DNA of 64,000 nt from Roseovarius marisflavi (GTDB taxonomy: Bacteria > Pseudomonadota > Alphaproteobacteria > Rhodobacterales > Rhodobacteraceae), in the NCBI RefSeq assembly GCF_900142625.1, contig NZ_FRBN01000002.1:186001-250000 (forward strand), in the 5' to 3' direction. A model generated the notes under the pieces. The model did not search any database and was not told the origin of the DNA. It worked only from the letters and a program-made list of their open reading frames with translations. This document shows positions 52,718-60,734 of the stretch, piece by piece. Both the position numbers and the translations under genes were made by a program. The number at the start of each line of letters is the position of its first letter. Position 1 is the first letter of the stretch.

Positions 52718-54607
52718 CTACTTGGCCAGACCTATGCTTTGCAGCGCGACCTTGATTTCGTCAAGAATGGCCGGGTCATCAATCGTCGCGGGCATTTTAT
52801 ATTCGGCTCCATCGGCGATCTTGACCATGATCCCGCGCAGGATCTTGCCAGAGCGTGTCTTCGGCAAACGGTCCACCACAACGGCAAGCTTGAACGCCGC
52901 CACCGGCCCGATCTGATCGCGCACGCGCTTGACGATTTCCTTGACCACCTCAGCCTCGGGGCGATCAACGCCCTTGTTGAGACAGACAAACCCGACCGGG
53001 GCCTGGCCCTTGAGGGCGTCGCTTACGCCGATCACGGCGCATTCGGCCACATCGGGGTGAGAGGCGAGCACCTCCTCCATGCCGCCGGTGGACAGGCGGT
53101 GACCGGCCACGTTGATCACGTCATCGGTGCGCGCCATGATCCAGACATAGCCGTCAGCGTCGATCATGCCGGCATCGCCGGTCTCGTAATAGCCGGGGAA
53201 AGTATTGAGATAGGATTTGCGGAACCGGTCCTCGGCGTTCCACAAGGTGGGCAATGTGCCCGGCGGCAGCGGAAGCCTGACCGCGATGGCGCCCAGTTCG
53301 CCCGCAGGCAGTTCGTGCCCGGCCTCATCGAGAATGTGGATGTCATAGCCCGGCATCGGCACGGTCGGCGAGCCGATCTTGACCGGCAAGGCTTCGATCC
53401 CGGCCGGGTTGCCCGCAATGGTATAGCCGGTTTCGGTTTGCCACCAGTGGTCATAGACCGGTTTACCGGTCAGCGCTTGCGTCCATTCGATGGTATCGGG
53501 GTCGGCCCGTTCCCCGGCAAGATAGATGGCATTGAGACCGCTGAGGTCGTATTTCTTGAGATACTCGCCCTTTGGATCCTCGCGCTTGACGGCGCGAAAG
53601 GCGGTGGGGGCGGTGAAGAAGGTCTTGACCTTATGTTCTTCGATCACCCGCCAGAAAGTGCCCGCATCCGGCGTGCCGATCGGCTTGCCCTCAAACACGA
53701 TGGTGGTGTTGCCGTGGATAAGCGGGCCATAGCAGATATAGGAATGCCCCACGACCCAGCCCACATCAGAGGCCGCCCAGAACACATCGCCGGGATCGAC
53801 ATTATAGATGTTTTTCATGGTCCAGTTCAGCGCGACCAGATGACCGGCCGTCGGGCGGACAACGCCCTTGGGCGCGCCGGTGGTGCCGGAGGTATAGAGG
53901 ATATAGGCCGGGTGGTCGCCCGTCACCGGCACACATTCGGCAGGCTCGACACCCGCCTGAAATCCGTGCCAGTCAAAATCGCGATCCGGGATAAGCGCCG
54001 CGACTTCCTGTTCGCGCTGCAGGATCACGGTGAAATCGGGTTTGTGCGCTGCCTGTTCAATGGCGCCGTCCAGAAGCGGCTTGTAATGCACCACGCGCCC
54101 CGGCTCCAGCCCGCAAGAGGCCGCGATGATTGCCTTGGGCGTCGCATCGTCAATCCGCACCGCAAGCTCGTGCGCGGCGAACCCGCCGAACACGACCGAG
54201 TGGATCGCACCAAGGCGCGAACAGGCCAGCATCGCCTCAAGCGCCTCGGGCACCATCGGCATATAGATGATGACCCGGTCCCCCTTTTCCACACCCTTGG
54301 CGCGCAGCGCGCCGGCAAGGCTCGCGACGCGGGTCTGAAGCTCGGCGTAGCTGATCCTGTGCTTGGTGTCGGTGATCGGGCTGTCATAGATGATCGCGGT
54401 GCGCGCGCCATTGCCGGCCTCGACGTGGCGGTCGACCGCGTTGTAGCAGGTGTTGACCTGCGCATCCTTGAACCATTCGTACAAAGGCGCGTTGTCGTCG
54501 AAAAGCGCTTTGCTGGGCTTTTCGACCCAGTCAATCGCCTCGGCCGCCTGCATCCAGAAGCCTTCAGGGTCTTGCTTCCAGCCGTCGTAAAGCTCTTTGT
54601 ATCCCAT
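52718..54607 (-). CDS. prpE: propionyl-CoA synthetase
   Basis: The 629-residue ANL ligase has YTSGTTGAPKGVVRPTAGHLVALNWTM, WAASDVGWVVGHSYICYGPL, IYLAGERADPDTIEWTQALTGKPVYDHWWQTETG and the catalytic Lys region PKTRSGKILRGIMVKIADG. The N-terminal ADIDWVEKP-like region and overall length fit PrpE rather than acetyl-CoA synthetase. It activates propionate. Motifs of the TTTGCAAA type lie about 100-135 bp upstream. Confidence 0.93.
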   Translation of the reverse strand: MGYKELYDGWKQDPEGFWMQAAEAIDWVEKPSKALFDDNAPLYEWFKDAQVNTCYNAVDRHVEAGNGARTAIIYDSPITDTKHRISYAELQTRVASLAGALRAKGVEKGDRVIIYMPMVPEALEAMLACSRLGAIHSVVFGGFAAHELAVRIDDATPKAIIAASCGLEPGRVVHYKPLLDGAIEQAAHKPDFTVILQREQEVAALIPDRDFDWHGFQAGVEPAECVPVTGDHPAYILYTSGTTGAPKGVVRPTAGHLVALNWTMKNIYNVDPGDVFWAASDVGWVVGHSYICYGPLIHGNTTIVFEGKPIGTPDAGTFWRVIEEHKVKTFFTAPTAFRAVKREDPKGEYLKKYDLSGLNAIYLAGERADPDTIEWTQALTGKPVYDHWWQTETGYTIAGNPAGIEALPVKIGSPTVPMPGYDIHILDEAGHELPAGELGAIAVRLPLPPGTLPTLWNAEDRFRKSYLNTFPGYYETGDAGMIDADGYVWIMARTDDVINVAGHRLSTGGMEEVLASHPDVAECAVIGVSDALKGQAPVGFVCLNKGVDRPEAEVVKEIVKRVRDQIGPVAAFKLAVVVDRLPKTRSGKILRGIMVKIADGAEYKMPATIDDPAILDEIKVALQSIGLAK

Positions 54608-54701
54608 GGTATCCTCCTCCGATCCGTTAAATATGTGTTAGGGACCGTCCGACCCTGCGGCAAGCATCTTGCACCATAGCGTGGCAGTTTATCGCATAGA
54701 A

Positions 54702-54742
54702 TTTGCAGAAATGGGTGAATTTAGCCTGCAAATTTTTGCAAA
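54702..54742. promoter_or_regulatory. TTTGCAAA-type sites upstream of prpE
   Basis: TTTGCAAA at 54735, CCTGCAAA at 54725 and TTTGCAGA at 54702 cluster 95-135 bp upstream of the prpE start. TTTGCAAA is, as I recall, the core bound by short-chain fatty acyl-CoA regulators (ScfR/PccR/RamB family) in relatives, though spacing here is 2 bp instead of the usual 4. Further imperfect copies follow to 54815. The gap 54608-54925 holds no gene. Confidence 0.45.
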
Positions 54743-54925
54743 GTATTCGCTTTTATATCAAAAAGTGGCCTTTTGGATCAAGATTGCAAAACTGCTAATA
54801 AATTGCGTGCAAACCCGGTCATTTCCATCAGCCACTGAAAAACTGGCCGGTGGCTGAGATTTTCAACCCTTTGCGGTCACGCGTCCAGAGCCGTCATGCA
54901 CCATCACGAAAAGCGCGCCGCTCAG

Positions 54926-55039
54926 TCAGGACGGGATCGCCAGTCTGACCAGCACGGCAATCACGCCAAGCGCCGCCACACTGGCCAGCCAGAGACCCGC
55001 GAACCAAAGCAGGCGTTTTGCGCGCTCGCGCCCCCTCAA
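54926..55039 (-). CDS. DUF2474 small membrane protein of cytochrome bd locus
   Basis: A 37-codon gene starting with TTG at 55039, overlapping the cydB stop. The product is RGRERAKRLLWFAGLWLASVAALGVIAVLVRLAIPS, a basic start and one membrane helix, the DUF2474 pattern found after cydB in many proteobacteria. It may be a CydX-like small subunit of the oxidase. It is intact although cydB is not. Confidence 0.75.
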   Translation of the reverse strand: MRGRERAKRLLWFAGLWLASVAALGVIAVLVRLAIPS

Positions 55040-55290
55040 TGATAGCCCTCCTCGGGATCGACCTTGCCGCGAAACACCCAATAGGCATAGGCGGTATAGC
55101 CAAGGATCAGCGGCACCAGAACCACCGTGCCGACAAGCGCGAACTTGAGGCTCGCATCGGGCGCGGCCGCCTCGGCAATGGTCAGGCCGGGCGGCACGAT
55201 ACCCACCCCGAGGTCAAAGCCGTCAAGGATCACATAGGTCAGCACCGCAAAGGCGATGATCCCGGCCCAGATAAAAGAGAGTTCAAACAT
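55036..55290 (-). pseudogene. cydB: cytochrome bd subunit II with large in-frame internal deletion
   Basis: The frame is open from ATG 55290 to TGA 55036 but encodes only 84 residues, where CydB is about 335-380. Residues 1-31 (FELSFIWAGIIAFAVLTYVILDGFDLGVGI) match the N-terminus. Residues 32-84 (VPPGLTIAEAAAPDASLKFALVGTVVLVPLILGYTAYAYWVFRGKV) match the C-terminus. The middle, some 250-290 residues with six or so membrane helices, is missing without a frameshift. The gene lies 11 bp after cydA and overlaps the DUF2474 gene, so the operon layout is otherwise normal. Either a real recent deletion or an assembly collapse; the protein cannot form a normal subunit II. Confidence 0.85.
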
Positions 55291-55301
55291 CGGAGTGATC
55301 C

Positions 55302-56702
55302 TTATTCGCCGGGAATGGCATCAGGGCTGATCTTGCCGCCACGCGCGGTGCGGGTCGGCGCATCCTCAAGGCCAAGGTGTTTGGTCGCCGGGGCCATATT
55401 CATCATCCGCAACAGGTAAAACGTGCCTGCCCCGAAGATGAAGAAATAGACAGCGATAAAGGCCAGCAACGAGGCCGCAACCGCAGGCGCCGCCACCGGC
55501 GCAAGACTGTCGGCGGTGCGAAACAGGCCATAGACGGTAAAGGGCTGGCGGCCCACCTCGGTGGTGATCCACCCGGCCAGCACAGCGACAAACCCCATCG
55601 GCCCCATGACAATCGCCGCCCGGTGAAGCAACCTATCCTCAAACAGCTTGCCGCGCAGACGCCGCCACAGCGCCCAGGCCCCAAGACCCAGCATGGCAAA
55701 GCCAAGCGCGATCATGATGCGAAAGCTGAAGAAAATAATAGCGACCGGCGGCTCGTCCGCGTCCGGGATCGTATCAAGACCGGCCAGCGGCGCATTGAGG
55801 TCATGCTTGAGGATCAGACTCGAGACCTTGGGGATTTGCACCGCATAATCAATCCACTTTTCGGCCGGATTGGGAATGCTGAGCAGGATCAGCGGCGCGC
55901 CGTCCGGGTGGCTGTCGTAATGGCCCTCCATCGCCATCACCTTGGCGGGTTGGTGTTCAAGCGTGCTGAGGCCATGAAAATCGCCCGCAACAATTTGCAG
56001 GGGAGCAACGCAAATCAGCATCCACATCGCCATCGAAAACATCCGCCGGGCCGCCGCATCGGCCTTGTCGCGCAGCAAATGCAGGCCACCGACGCCGCCA
56101 ACCACAAGCGCGGTGGTGAGGTAGGCGGCAAGCACCATATGCACAAGGCGATACGGGAAGGACGGTTTAAAGACGATGCTCCACCAATCCTCGGGCACGA
56201 ATTGGCCGATCTCGCTGATCCCATAGCCCACGGGCGTCTGCATCCAGGAATTGACCGATAAAATCCAGGTGGCCGACATCAGCGTGCCAAAGGCAACCAT
56301 CGCGGTGGCGAACATGTGCAAGCCATCGCCCACCCGTTCGCGCCCGAACAGCATGACGCCCAGAAAACCGGCCTCAGGAAAGAAGGCCGAGAGCACCTCA
56401 TAGGCCATCAACCGGCCAAGGATCGGGCCGGTCTTGTCGGCGAAAACCGACCAGTTGGTGCCGAACTGATAGGACATCACGATGCCCGACACGACGCCCA
56501 TGCCAAAGGCCACCGCAAAGATCTTTTTCCAGTAATTGAACAGCACCAAATAGGTCTGATCGCGGCTGGAAAGCCAGAGACCGTTCAGAACCGCCAGATA
56601 GCTGGCAAGCCCGATGGAAAAGGCCGGAAAGATGATGTGAAACGACACGGTGAATGCAAATTGCATGCGGGCCAGTGTCTCGGCGGTCAGACTTTCTAGC
56701 AT
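55302..56702 (-). CDS. cydA: cytochrome bd ubiquinol oxidase subunit I
   Basis: The 466-residue protein has heme ligand His22 in FTVSFHIIFPAFSIGLASY, GMGVVSGIVMSYQFGTNW, FFPEAGFLGVMLFG and the signature TTEVGRQPFTVYGLFRTADS. The Q-loop is short, as in the CioA (cyanide-insensitive) type. It is an inner-membrane quinol oxidase with 9 helices. The ATG at 56702 is preferred to 56768. It diverges from the Rrf2/Crp-Fnr/sulfide operon; bd oxidases resist sulfide, which links the two halves. The partner cydB is deleted internally. Confidence 0.93.
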   Translation of the reverse strand: MLESLTAETLARMQFAFTVSFHIIFPAFSIGLASYLAVLNGLWLSSRDQTYLVLFNYWKKIFAVAFGMGVVSGIVMSYQFGTNWSVFADKTGPILGRLMAYEVLSAFFPEAGFLGVMLFGRERVGDGLHMFATAMVAFGTLMSATWILSVNSWMQTPVGYGISEIGQFVPEDWWSIVFKPSFPYRLVHMVLAAYLTTALVVGGVGGLHLLRDKADAAARRMFSMAMWMLICVAPLQIVAGDFHGLSTLEHQPAKVMAMEGHYDSHPDGAPLILLSIPNPAEKWIDYAVQIPKVSSLILKHDLNAPLAGLDTIPDADEPPVAIIFFSFRIMIALGFAMLGLGAWALWRRLRGKLFEDRLLHRAAIVMGPMGFVAVLAGWITTEVGRQPFTVYGLFRTADSLAPVAAPAVAASLLAFIAVYFFIFGAGTFYLLRMMNMAPATKHLGLEDAPTRTARGGKISPDAIPGE

Positions 56703-56841
56703 GACAGGACCTTTTTCTTGAAGGCGCGCGACGGCGTCAGAAAAGCCGGGGCCGATGGTGCGGGGCACACGGCTCGCAGATTTATCACCTATTCAGAATG
56801 GATGTTTCCTAAGGAGATACACCCCCATTTACAAAAGCAAT

Positions 56842-56860
56842 ACTTTGAATATAACTTTGA
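56842..56860. promoter_or_regulatory. ACTTTGA direct repeat upstream of Rrf2 gene
   Basis: ACTTTGA occurs at 56842 and 56854, 12 bp apart, 20-40 bp before the Rrf2 start and in the gap shared with cydA. The same AACTTTGA core returns in a palindrome before the persulfide-dioxygenase gene (58073-58090). A common regulator site is likely. Confidence 0.45.
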
Positions 56861-56880
56861 TTGAGGCATCGGGACGCAGC

Positions 56881-57345
56881 ATGAAACTGACCAGCTATAC
56901 AAACTACGCGCTGCGCTCTTTGCAGCTTGCCGCACTCAAGGCGCCCGATCTTGTGCGGGTGGATGACGTGGCGCATATCCACGGGTTATCGCGGCCCCAT
57001 ATCGTCAAGGTCGTGCATGAACTTGGCAAGGCGGGGTTTCTGGAAACCGTGCGCGGGCGGGGTGGCGGCTTTCGCCTTGGGCGGGCGCCCGACAAGATCG
57101 TTGTCGGGGATGTGGTGCGCCTGACCGAAGGGCCGCTTGACGTGGTCGAATGCTTCAATCCCGACAAGAACACCTGTCCGCTGATCGGGATTTGCACGCT
57201 GTCGCGCAAGATTCAGGAGGCCACGCGCGCCTTCATGACGGTGCTGGATGGCCTGACCATTGCCGATATTTCGGCCAATCGCGGCCAGTTGCTTGACCGG
57301 ATCGCGCCGTTTGAAATGCCCGGGGGCCCGGAGGCCCTGACATGA
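56881..57345 (+). CDS. Rrf2-family iron-sulfur regulator
   Basis: The 154-residue protein starts MKLTSYTNYALRSLQLAALKAPDLVRVDDVAHIHGLSRPHIVKVVHELGKAGFLETVRGRGGGFRLG. Three Cys residues in CFNPDKNTCPLIGIC should hold an Fe-S cluster. It is the first gene of the sulfide-related run and overlaps the following Crp/Fnr gene by four bases. Divergent from cydAB. Likely sensor of nitric oxide, sulfide or Fe-S state; which one cannot be read from the sequence. Confidence 0.88.
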   Translation: MKLTSYTNYALRSLQLAALKAPDLVRVDDVAHIHGLSRPHIVKVVHELGKAGFLETVRGRGGGFRLGRAPDKIVVGDVVRLTEGPLDVVECFNPDKNTCPLIGICTLSRKIQEATRAFMTVLDGLTIADISANRGQLLDRIAPFEMPGGPEALT

Positions 57346-58016
57346 CCGCCCTTGCCGAACACTGGGTTGATCGCTTTCCCGGTCTTGCCCGTCTTGACCC
57401 CGAGACCAAACAGCTTTTGCTGTCGCGCAGCGCGATTGTGACCGTGCCCAAGGACACGACGATCTTTGGCCCCGGCAAATCGCCCGAGAATATGCTTTTC
57501 CTGCTCGATGGCACGGTGCGGGTGCAACAGACATCCGAGACCGGGCATGAAATCGTGCTCTATCGTATCCACGCCGGGCAAAGCTGTGTTCTGACCACCG
57601 CATGTCTTCTGGCCTATGAGGATTACACCGCCGAAGGCATTTCAGAGACCGCCGTCGAGGCCGCCGCAATCCCGCGCGCGGTGTTTGACGAGCTTGTCGC
57701 GCGATCCAAATCGTTTCGCGATTTCGTCTTCGCCGCCTTTTCCAAGCGCATCACCGATCTGTTTCTGATGATCGACGAGGTGGCCTTTCAGCGCCTTGAT
57801 GTGCGTCTTGCCGACAAGCTTGTTGAATTAGCGGGCGGCAAGGATGTGATCGCCACCACTCATCAAAAGCTGTCGGTCGAGCTTGGCACCGCGCGCGAGG
57901 TGATCTCGCGCCAGCTTCAGGAATTTCAACGCCGCGGCTGGATCGAGCAATCGCGCGGCGCGGTGAGCCTTGTGAACCGCAAAGCCCTTGAAGATCTGGC
58001 CGGGCATAATTCTTAA
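57342..58016 (+). CDS. Crp/Fnr-family regulator
   Basis: The 224-residue protein has a cNMP-fold sensor (VTVPKDTTIFGPGKSPENMLFLLDGTVRVQQTSETGHEIVLYRIHAGQSCVLTTACLLAYEDY) with Cys residues at CVLTTAC, and a winged helix (HQKLSVELGTAREVISRQLQEFQRRGWIEQSRGAV). The two Cys could react with persulfide or nitric oxide, as in other sulfur-responsive Crp relatives; this is inference. It overlaps the Rrf2 gene by four bases and precedes the sulfide-oxidation genes. Confidence 0.88.
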   Translation: MTALAEHWVDRFPGLARLDPETKQLLLSRSAIVTVPKDTTIFGPGKSPENMLFLLDGTVRVQQTSETGHEIVLYRIHAGQSCVLTTACLLAYEDYTAEGISETAVEAAAIPRAVFDELVARSKSFRDFVFAAFSKRITDLFLMIDEVAFQRLDVRLADKLVELAGGKDVIATTHQKLSVELGTAREVISRQLQEFQRRGWIEQSRGAVSLVNRKALEDLAGHNS

Positions 58017-58034
58017 CCGCAGATGGCGCGCTAA

Positions 58035-58090
58035 GTGACATTGTCACCGACGTCACCACCCAAAACCACTACTTCAAATAGAACTTTGAA
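58035..58090. promoter_or_regulatory. two palindromes upstream of the sulfide genes
   Basis: GTGACATTGTCAC (58035-58047) and TTCAAA-N6-TTTGAA (58073-58090) are both perfect inverted repeats in the 86-bp gap before the persulfide-dioxygenase gene. The second shares the AACTTTGA core with the repeat before the Rrf2 gene. The first could be the site of the Crp/Fnr-type regulator. Confidence 0.5.
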
Positions 58091-58102
58091 GAGGAGCAAC
58101 GC

Positions 58103-58984
58103 ATGACCTACCCCGTCGATATGAACATCAAACCCGACGTCTCCGCGCATTTCGATGAGGACACCAACACGATAAGCTATATCGTCAAGGATCCCGCAAG
58201 CGATCATTGCGCCATTGTCGATAGCGTCATGGATATCGACTATGCCGCCGGTCGGATCACCTATGATCACGCCGACGCCCTGATCGCGGAAATTCAGAAC
58301 CGTGGCCTGACCCTTGACTGGATCATCGAGACCCATGTGCATGCCGACCACCTGTCGGCGGCGCCCTATATTCAGGCCAAGCTCGGCGGCAAGATCGGTG
58401 TCGGCGAAAAGATCATGGTGGTGCAGGACACCTTTGGAAAAGTCTTTAACGAGGGCACCGAGTTTCAGCGCGACGGCTCGCAATTCGACGCACTGTTCAA
58501 GGATGGCGACACCTATATGATCGGCACCATGCCCGCCTTTGCCATGTATACGCCCGGCCATACCCCGGCCTGCATGGTGCATGTGATGGGCGATGCGGCC
58601 TTTGTGGGCGATACGCTGTTCATGCCCGATGGCGGATCGGCGCGGGCGGATTTCCCGGGGGGCGATGCCGCCGTCCTTTATGACAGTATCCAAAAGGTTC
58701 TGGCCTTGCCCGACGACATGCGCCTGTTCATGTGCCACGACTATGGCCCCAATGGCCGCGACATTCAGTGGGAAACCACCGTGGCCGAGGAAAAGGCCCA
58801 CAACATCCACGTCGGCGGCGATAAAACCCGCGAGGATTTCATCAAGTTCCGAACCGAGCGTGACGCAACTCTGGCGATGCCGCGGCTGATCATTCCGTCG
58901 TTGCAGGTCAACATGCGGGCCGGCGAGGTGCCGACCGACAAGGACGGCAATCCGATGCTCAAAGTACCGATCAACGCGCTGTAA
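58103..58984 (+). CDS. MBL-fold persulfide-dioxygenase-like protein
   Basis: The 293-residue metallo-beta-lactamase-fold protein has metal motif HVHADH at 78-83, PGHTPACMVHV with His153, and Asp170 in FVGDTLFMPDGGSARADFPGGDAAVLYDSIQKVLALPD, as in Blh/ETHE1 proteins. They oxidise glutathione persulfide to sulfite. GAGGAG precedes the ATG. It begins the metabolic part of the sulfide run and is followed 15 bp later by the fusion reductase. Confidence 0.92.
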   Translation: MTYPVDMNIKPDVSAHFDEDTNTISYIVKDPASDHCAIVDSVMDIDYAAGRITYDHADALIAEIQNRGLTLDWIIETHVHADHLSAAPYIQAKLGGKIGVGEKIMVVQDTFGKVFNEGTEFQRDGSQFDALFKDGDTYMIGTMPAFAMYTPGHTPACMVHVMGDAAFVGDTLFMPDGGSARADFPGGDAAVLYDSIQKVLALPDDMRLFMCHDYGPNGRDIQWETTVAEEKAHNIHVGGDKTREDFIKFRTERDATLAMPRLIIPSLQVNMRAGEVPTDKDGNPMLKVPINAL

Positions 58985-58999
58985 TCAGGGGGGAATATC

Positions 59000-60673
59000 T
59001 TGGACATCAAAAAAATCACGCCGGGCCTCTCGGTCGCTGCGCAAATCAGTGCCGACGACATGTCGGCGATCAAGGCGGCGGGCTTTCGCTCGGTGATCTG
59101 TAACCGCCCCGATGGCGAGGGCGCCGATCAGCCAACCTTTGACGAGCTTGCCAAGGCCGCCAAAAAGCTTGGGCTTGAGGCGGCTTATCTGCCGATCGTG
59201 TCGGGCAAGGTCAGCGACGAGGATGCCGAGGCCTTTGGCGCGGCACTGACCGCTTTGCCGGGGCCGACGCTGGCCTTTTGCCGCACCGGAACGCGCTCGG
59301 CCACGCTCTGGTCGCTGTCGCAGGCCAAGACGCTTGACCTGTCTGACATTCTCGCCGCGACCAAGGCGGCGGGGTATGACATGGCGGGCGTGGTGCGCCG
59401 GATCGCCAATGGCGGCAAGACGCCGACCGATACGGGCGATGCCAGCTTTGAGGTGGTGATCGTCGGGGCCGGTGCCGGTGGCCTTGCCGCCGCCGCAAGT
59501 CTGAAGGCCCGCAAACCGGGGCTTGAGATCGCGATCATCGACCCCGCCGATATCCATTATTACCAACCCGGCTGGACCATGGTCGGCGGCGGTATCTTCG
59601 AGGCATCAGACACCGCACGCACCATGGGATCGCTTATTCCGAGCGGCGTGCATTGGATCAAATCCGCCGTCGCCGCATTCGAGCCGGACAATAACGCGAT
59701 CATCCTCGATGGCTGTCGGGTGGTGAAATACAAGCGCCTTATCGTCTGTCCGGGGATCAAGCTTGACTGGCACAAGATCGACGGCCTTGTCGACACTTTG
59801 GGCCAGAACGGCGTGACTTCAAATTACCGCTATGATCTGGCGCCTTATACCTGGGAGCTGGTGCAGGGCCTGAAAGAGGGCCGCGCGATCTTTACCCAGC
59901 CCCCGATGCCGATCAAATGCGCCGGCGCGCCGCAAAAGGCGATGTATCTGTCGGGCGATGCCTGGTTCTGGCGTGGCGTTCTCAAGGATATCGACATTCA
60001 GTTCAACAATGCCGGTGGCGTTCTCTTCGGGGTCAAGGATTACGTTCCGGCGCTGATGGACTACGTCAAGAAATACGACGCCACGCTGAATTTCTTTCAT
60101 AATCTGGTCGCGGTTGACGGCCCCGCCAAAAAGGCCTGGTTCGATGTCGCCAAGCCCGACACCCCGGTCGAGCGGGTCGAGATGGAGTTTGACATGATGC
60201 ATGTCTGCCCGCCCCAGACCGCGCCCGATTTCATCCGCGTTTCGCCGCTGGCGGATGCGGCGGGGTGGGTCGATGTGGATCAGGCAACGCTGCGCCACAA
60301 AACCTATGACAACATCTGGTCACTGGGCGATGTGATGAACGCCCCCAACGCCAAGACCGCCGCCGCCGCGCGGATTCAGGCCCCTATCGTGGCCGAGAAC
60401 ATCGTGGCGGACATGCGCGGCGGCTCGCCCGTGGCGCAATATAACGGCTATGGCTCTTGCCCGCTGACGGTCGAGCGCGGCAAGATCGTACTGGCGGAAT
60501 TCGGCTATGGCGGCACGCTTCTCCCGAGTTTCCCAAAGGCCTTTATCGACGGCACCAAGCCGTCACGTGCGGCATGGTTCCTGAAGGAAAAGATGCTGCC
60601 GCCGATCTATTGGAAGGCCATGCTCAAGGGCCGCGAATGGATGGCCAAGCCCGAAAAAGTCACTGTAAAGTAA
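59000..60673 (+). CDS. DUF442 sulfurtransferase-like domain fused to sulfide:quinone reductase
   Basis: The 557-residue protein is a fusion. Residues 1-115 are a DUF442/TIGR01244 phosphatase-like domain with Cys94 in FCRTGTRSATLW. Residues 148-557 are a flavin disulfide reductase of the SQR type with VIVGAGAGGLAAAASL at 154-169, HYYQPGWTMVGGG and CAGAPQKAMYLS, then IWSLGDVMNAPNAKTAAAAR. The reductase should oxidise sulfide to persulfide and pass electrons to quinone at the membrane; the fused domain would move the sulfur on. The TTG at 59000 has a strong GGGGGGAA site. Between dioxygenase and transporter genes. Confidence 0.9.
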   Translation: MDIKKITPGLSVAAQISADDMSAIKAAGFRSVICNRPDGEGADQPTFDELAKAAKKLGLEAAYLPIVSGKVSDEDAEAFGAALTALPGPTLAFCRTGTRSATLWSLSQAKTLDLSDILAATKAAGYDMAGVVRRIANGGKTPTDTGDASFEVVIVGAGAGGLAAAASLKARKPGLEIAIIDPADIHYYQPGWTMVGGGIFEASDTARTMGSLIPSGVHWIKSAVAAFEPDNNAIILDGCRVVKYKRLIVCPGIKLDWHKIDGLVDTLGQNGVTSNYRYDLAPYTWELVQGLKEGRAIFTQPPMPIKCAGAPQKAMYLSGDAWFWRGVLKDIDIQFNNAGGVLFGVKDYVPALMDYVKKYDATLNFFHNLVAVDGPAKKAWFDVAKPDTPVERVEMEFDMMHVCPPQTAPDFIRVSPLADAAGWVDVDQATLRHKTYDNIWSLGDVMNAPNAKTAAAARIQAPIVAENIVADMRGGSPVAQYNGYGSCPLTVERGKIVLAEFGYGGTLLPSFPKAFIDGTKPSRAAWFLKEKMLPPIYWKAMLKGREWMAKPEKVTVK

Positions 60674-60734
60674 CCCGCTGGCGCGCCGCCTTTGCATCCC
60701 CCGCGAAGGTGGCGCCGACAAGACAGAGCCTTAT

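Noticed and set aside
52457..54679. 740-codon open frame on the plus strand
   Set aside because: It is the mirror of the prpE gene in GC-rich DNA; its sequence is Arg/His/Gly-rich and matches no family, while the minus strand encodes a full PrpE.
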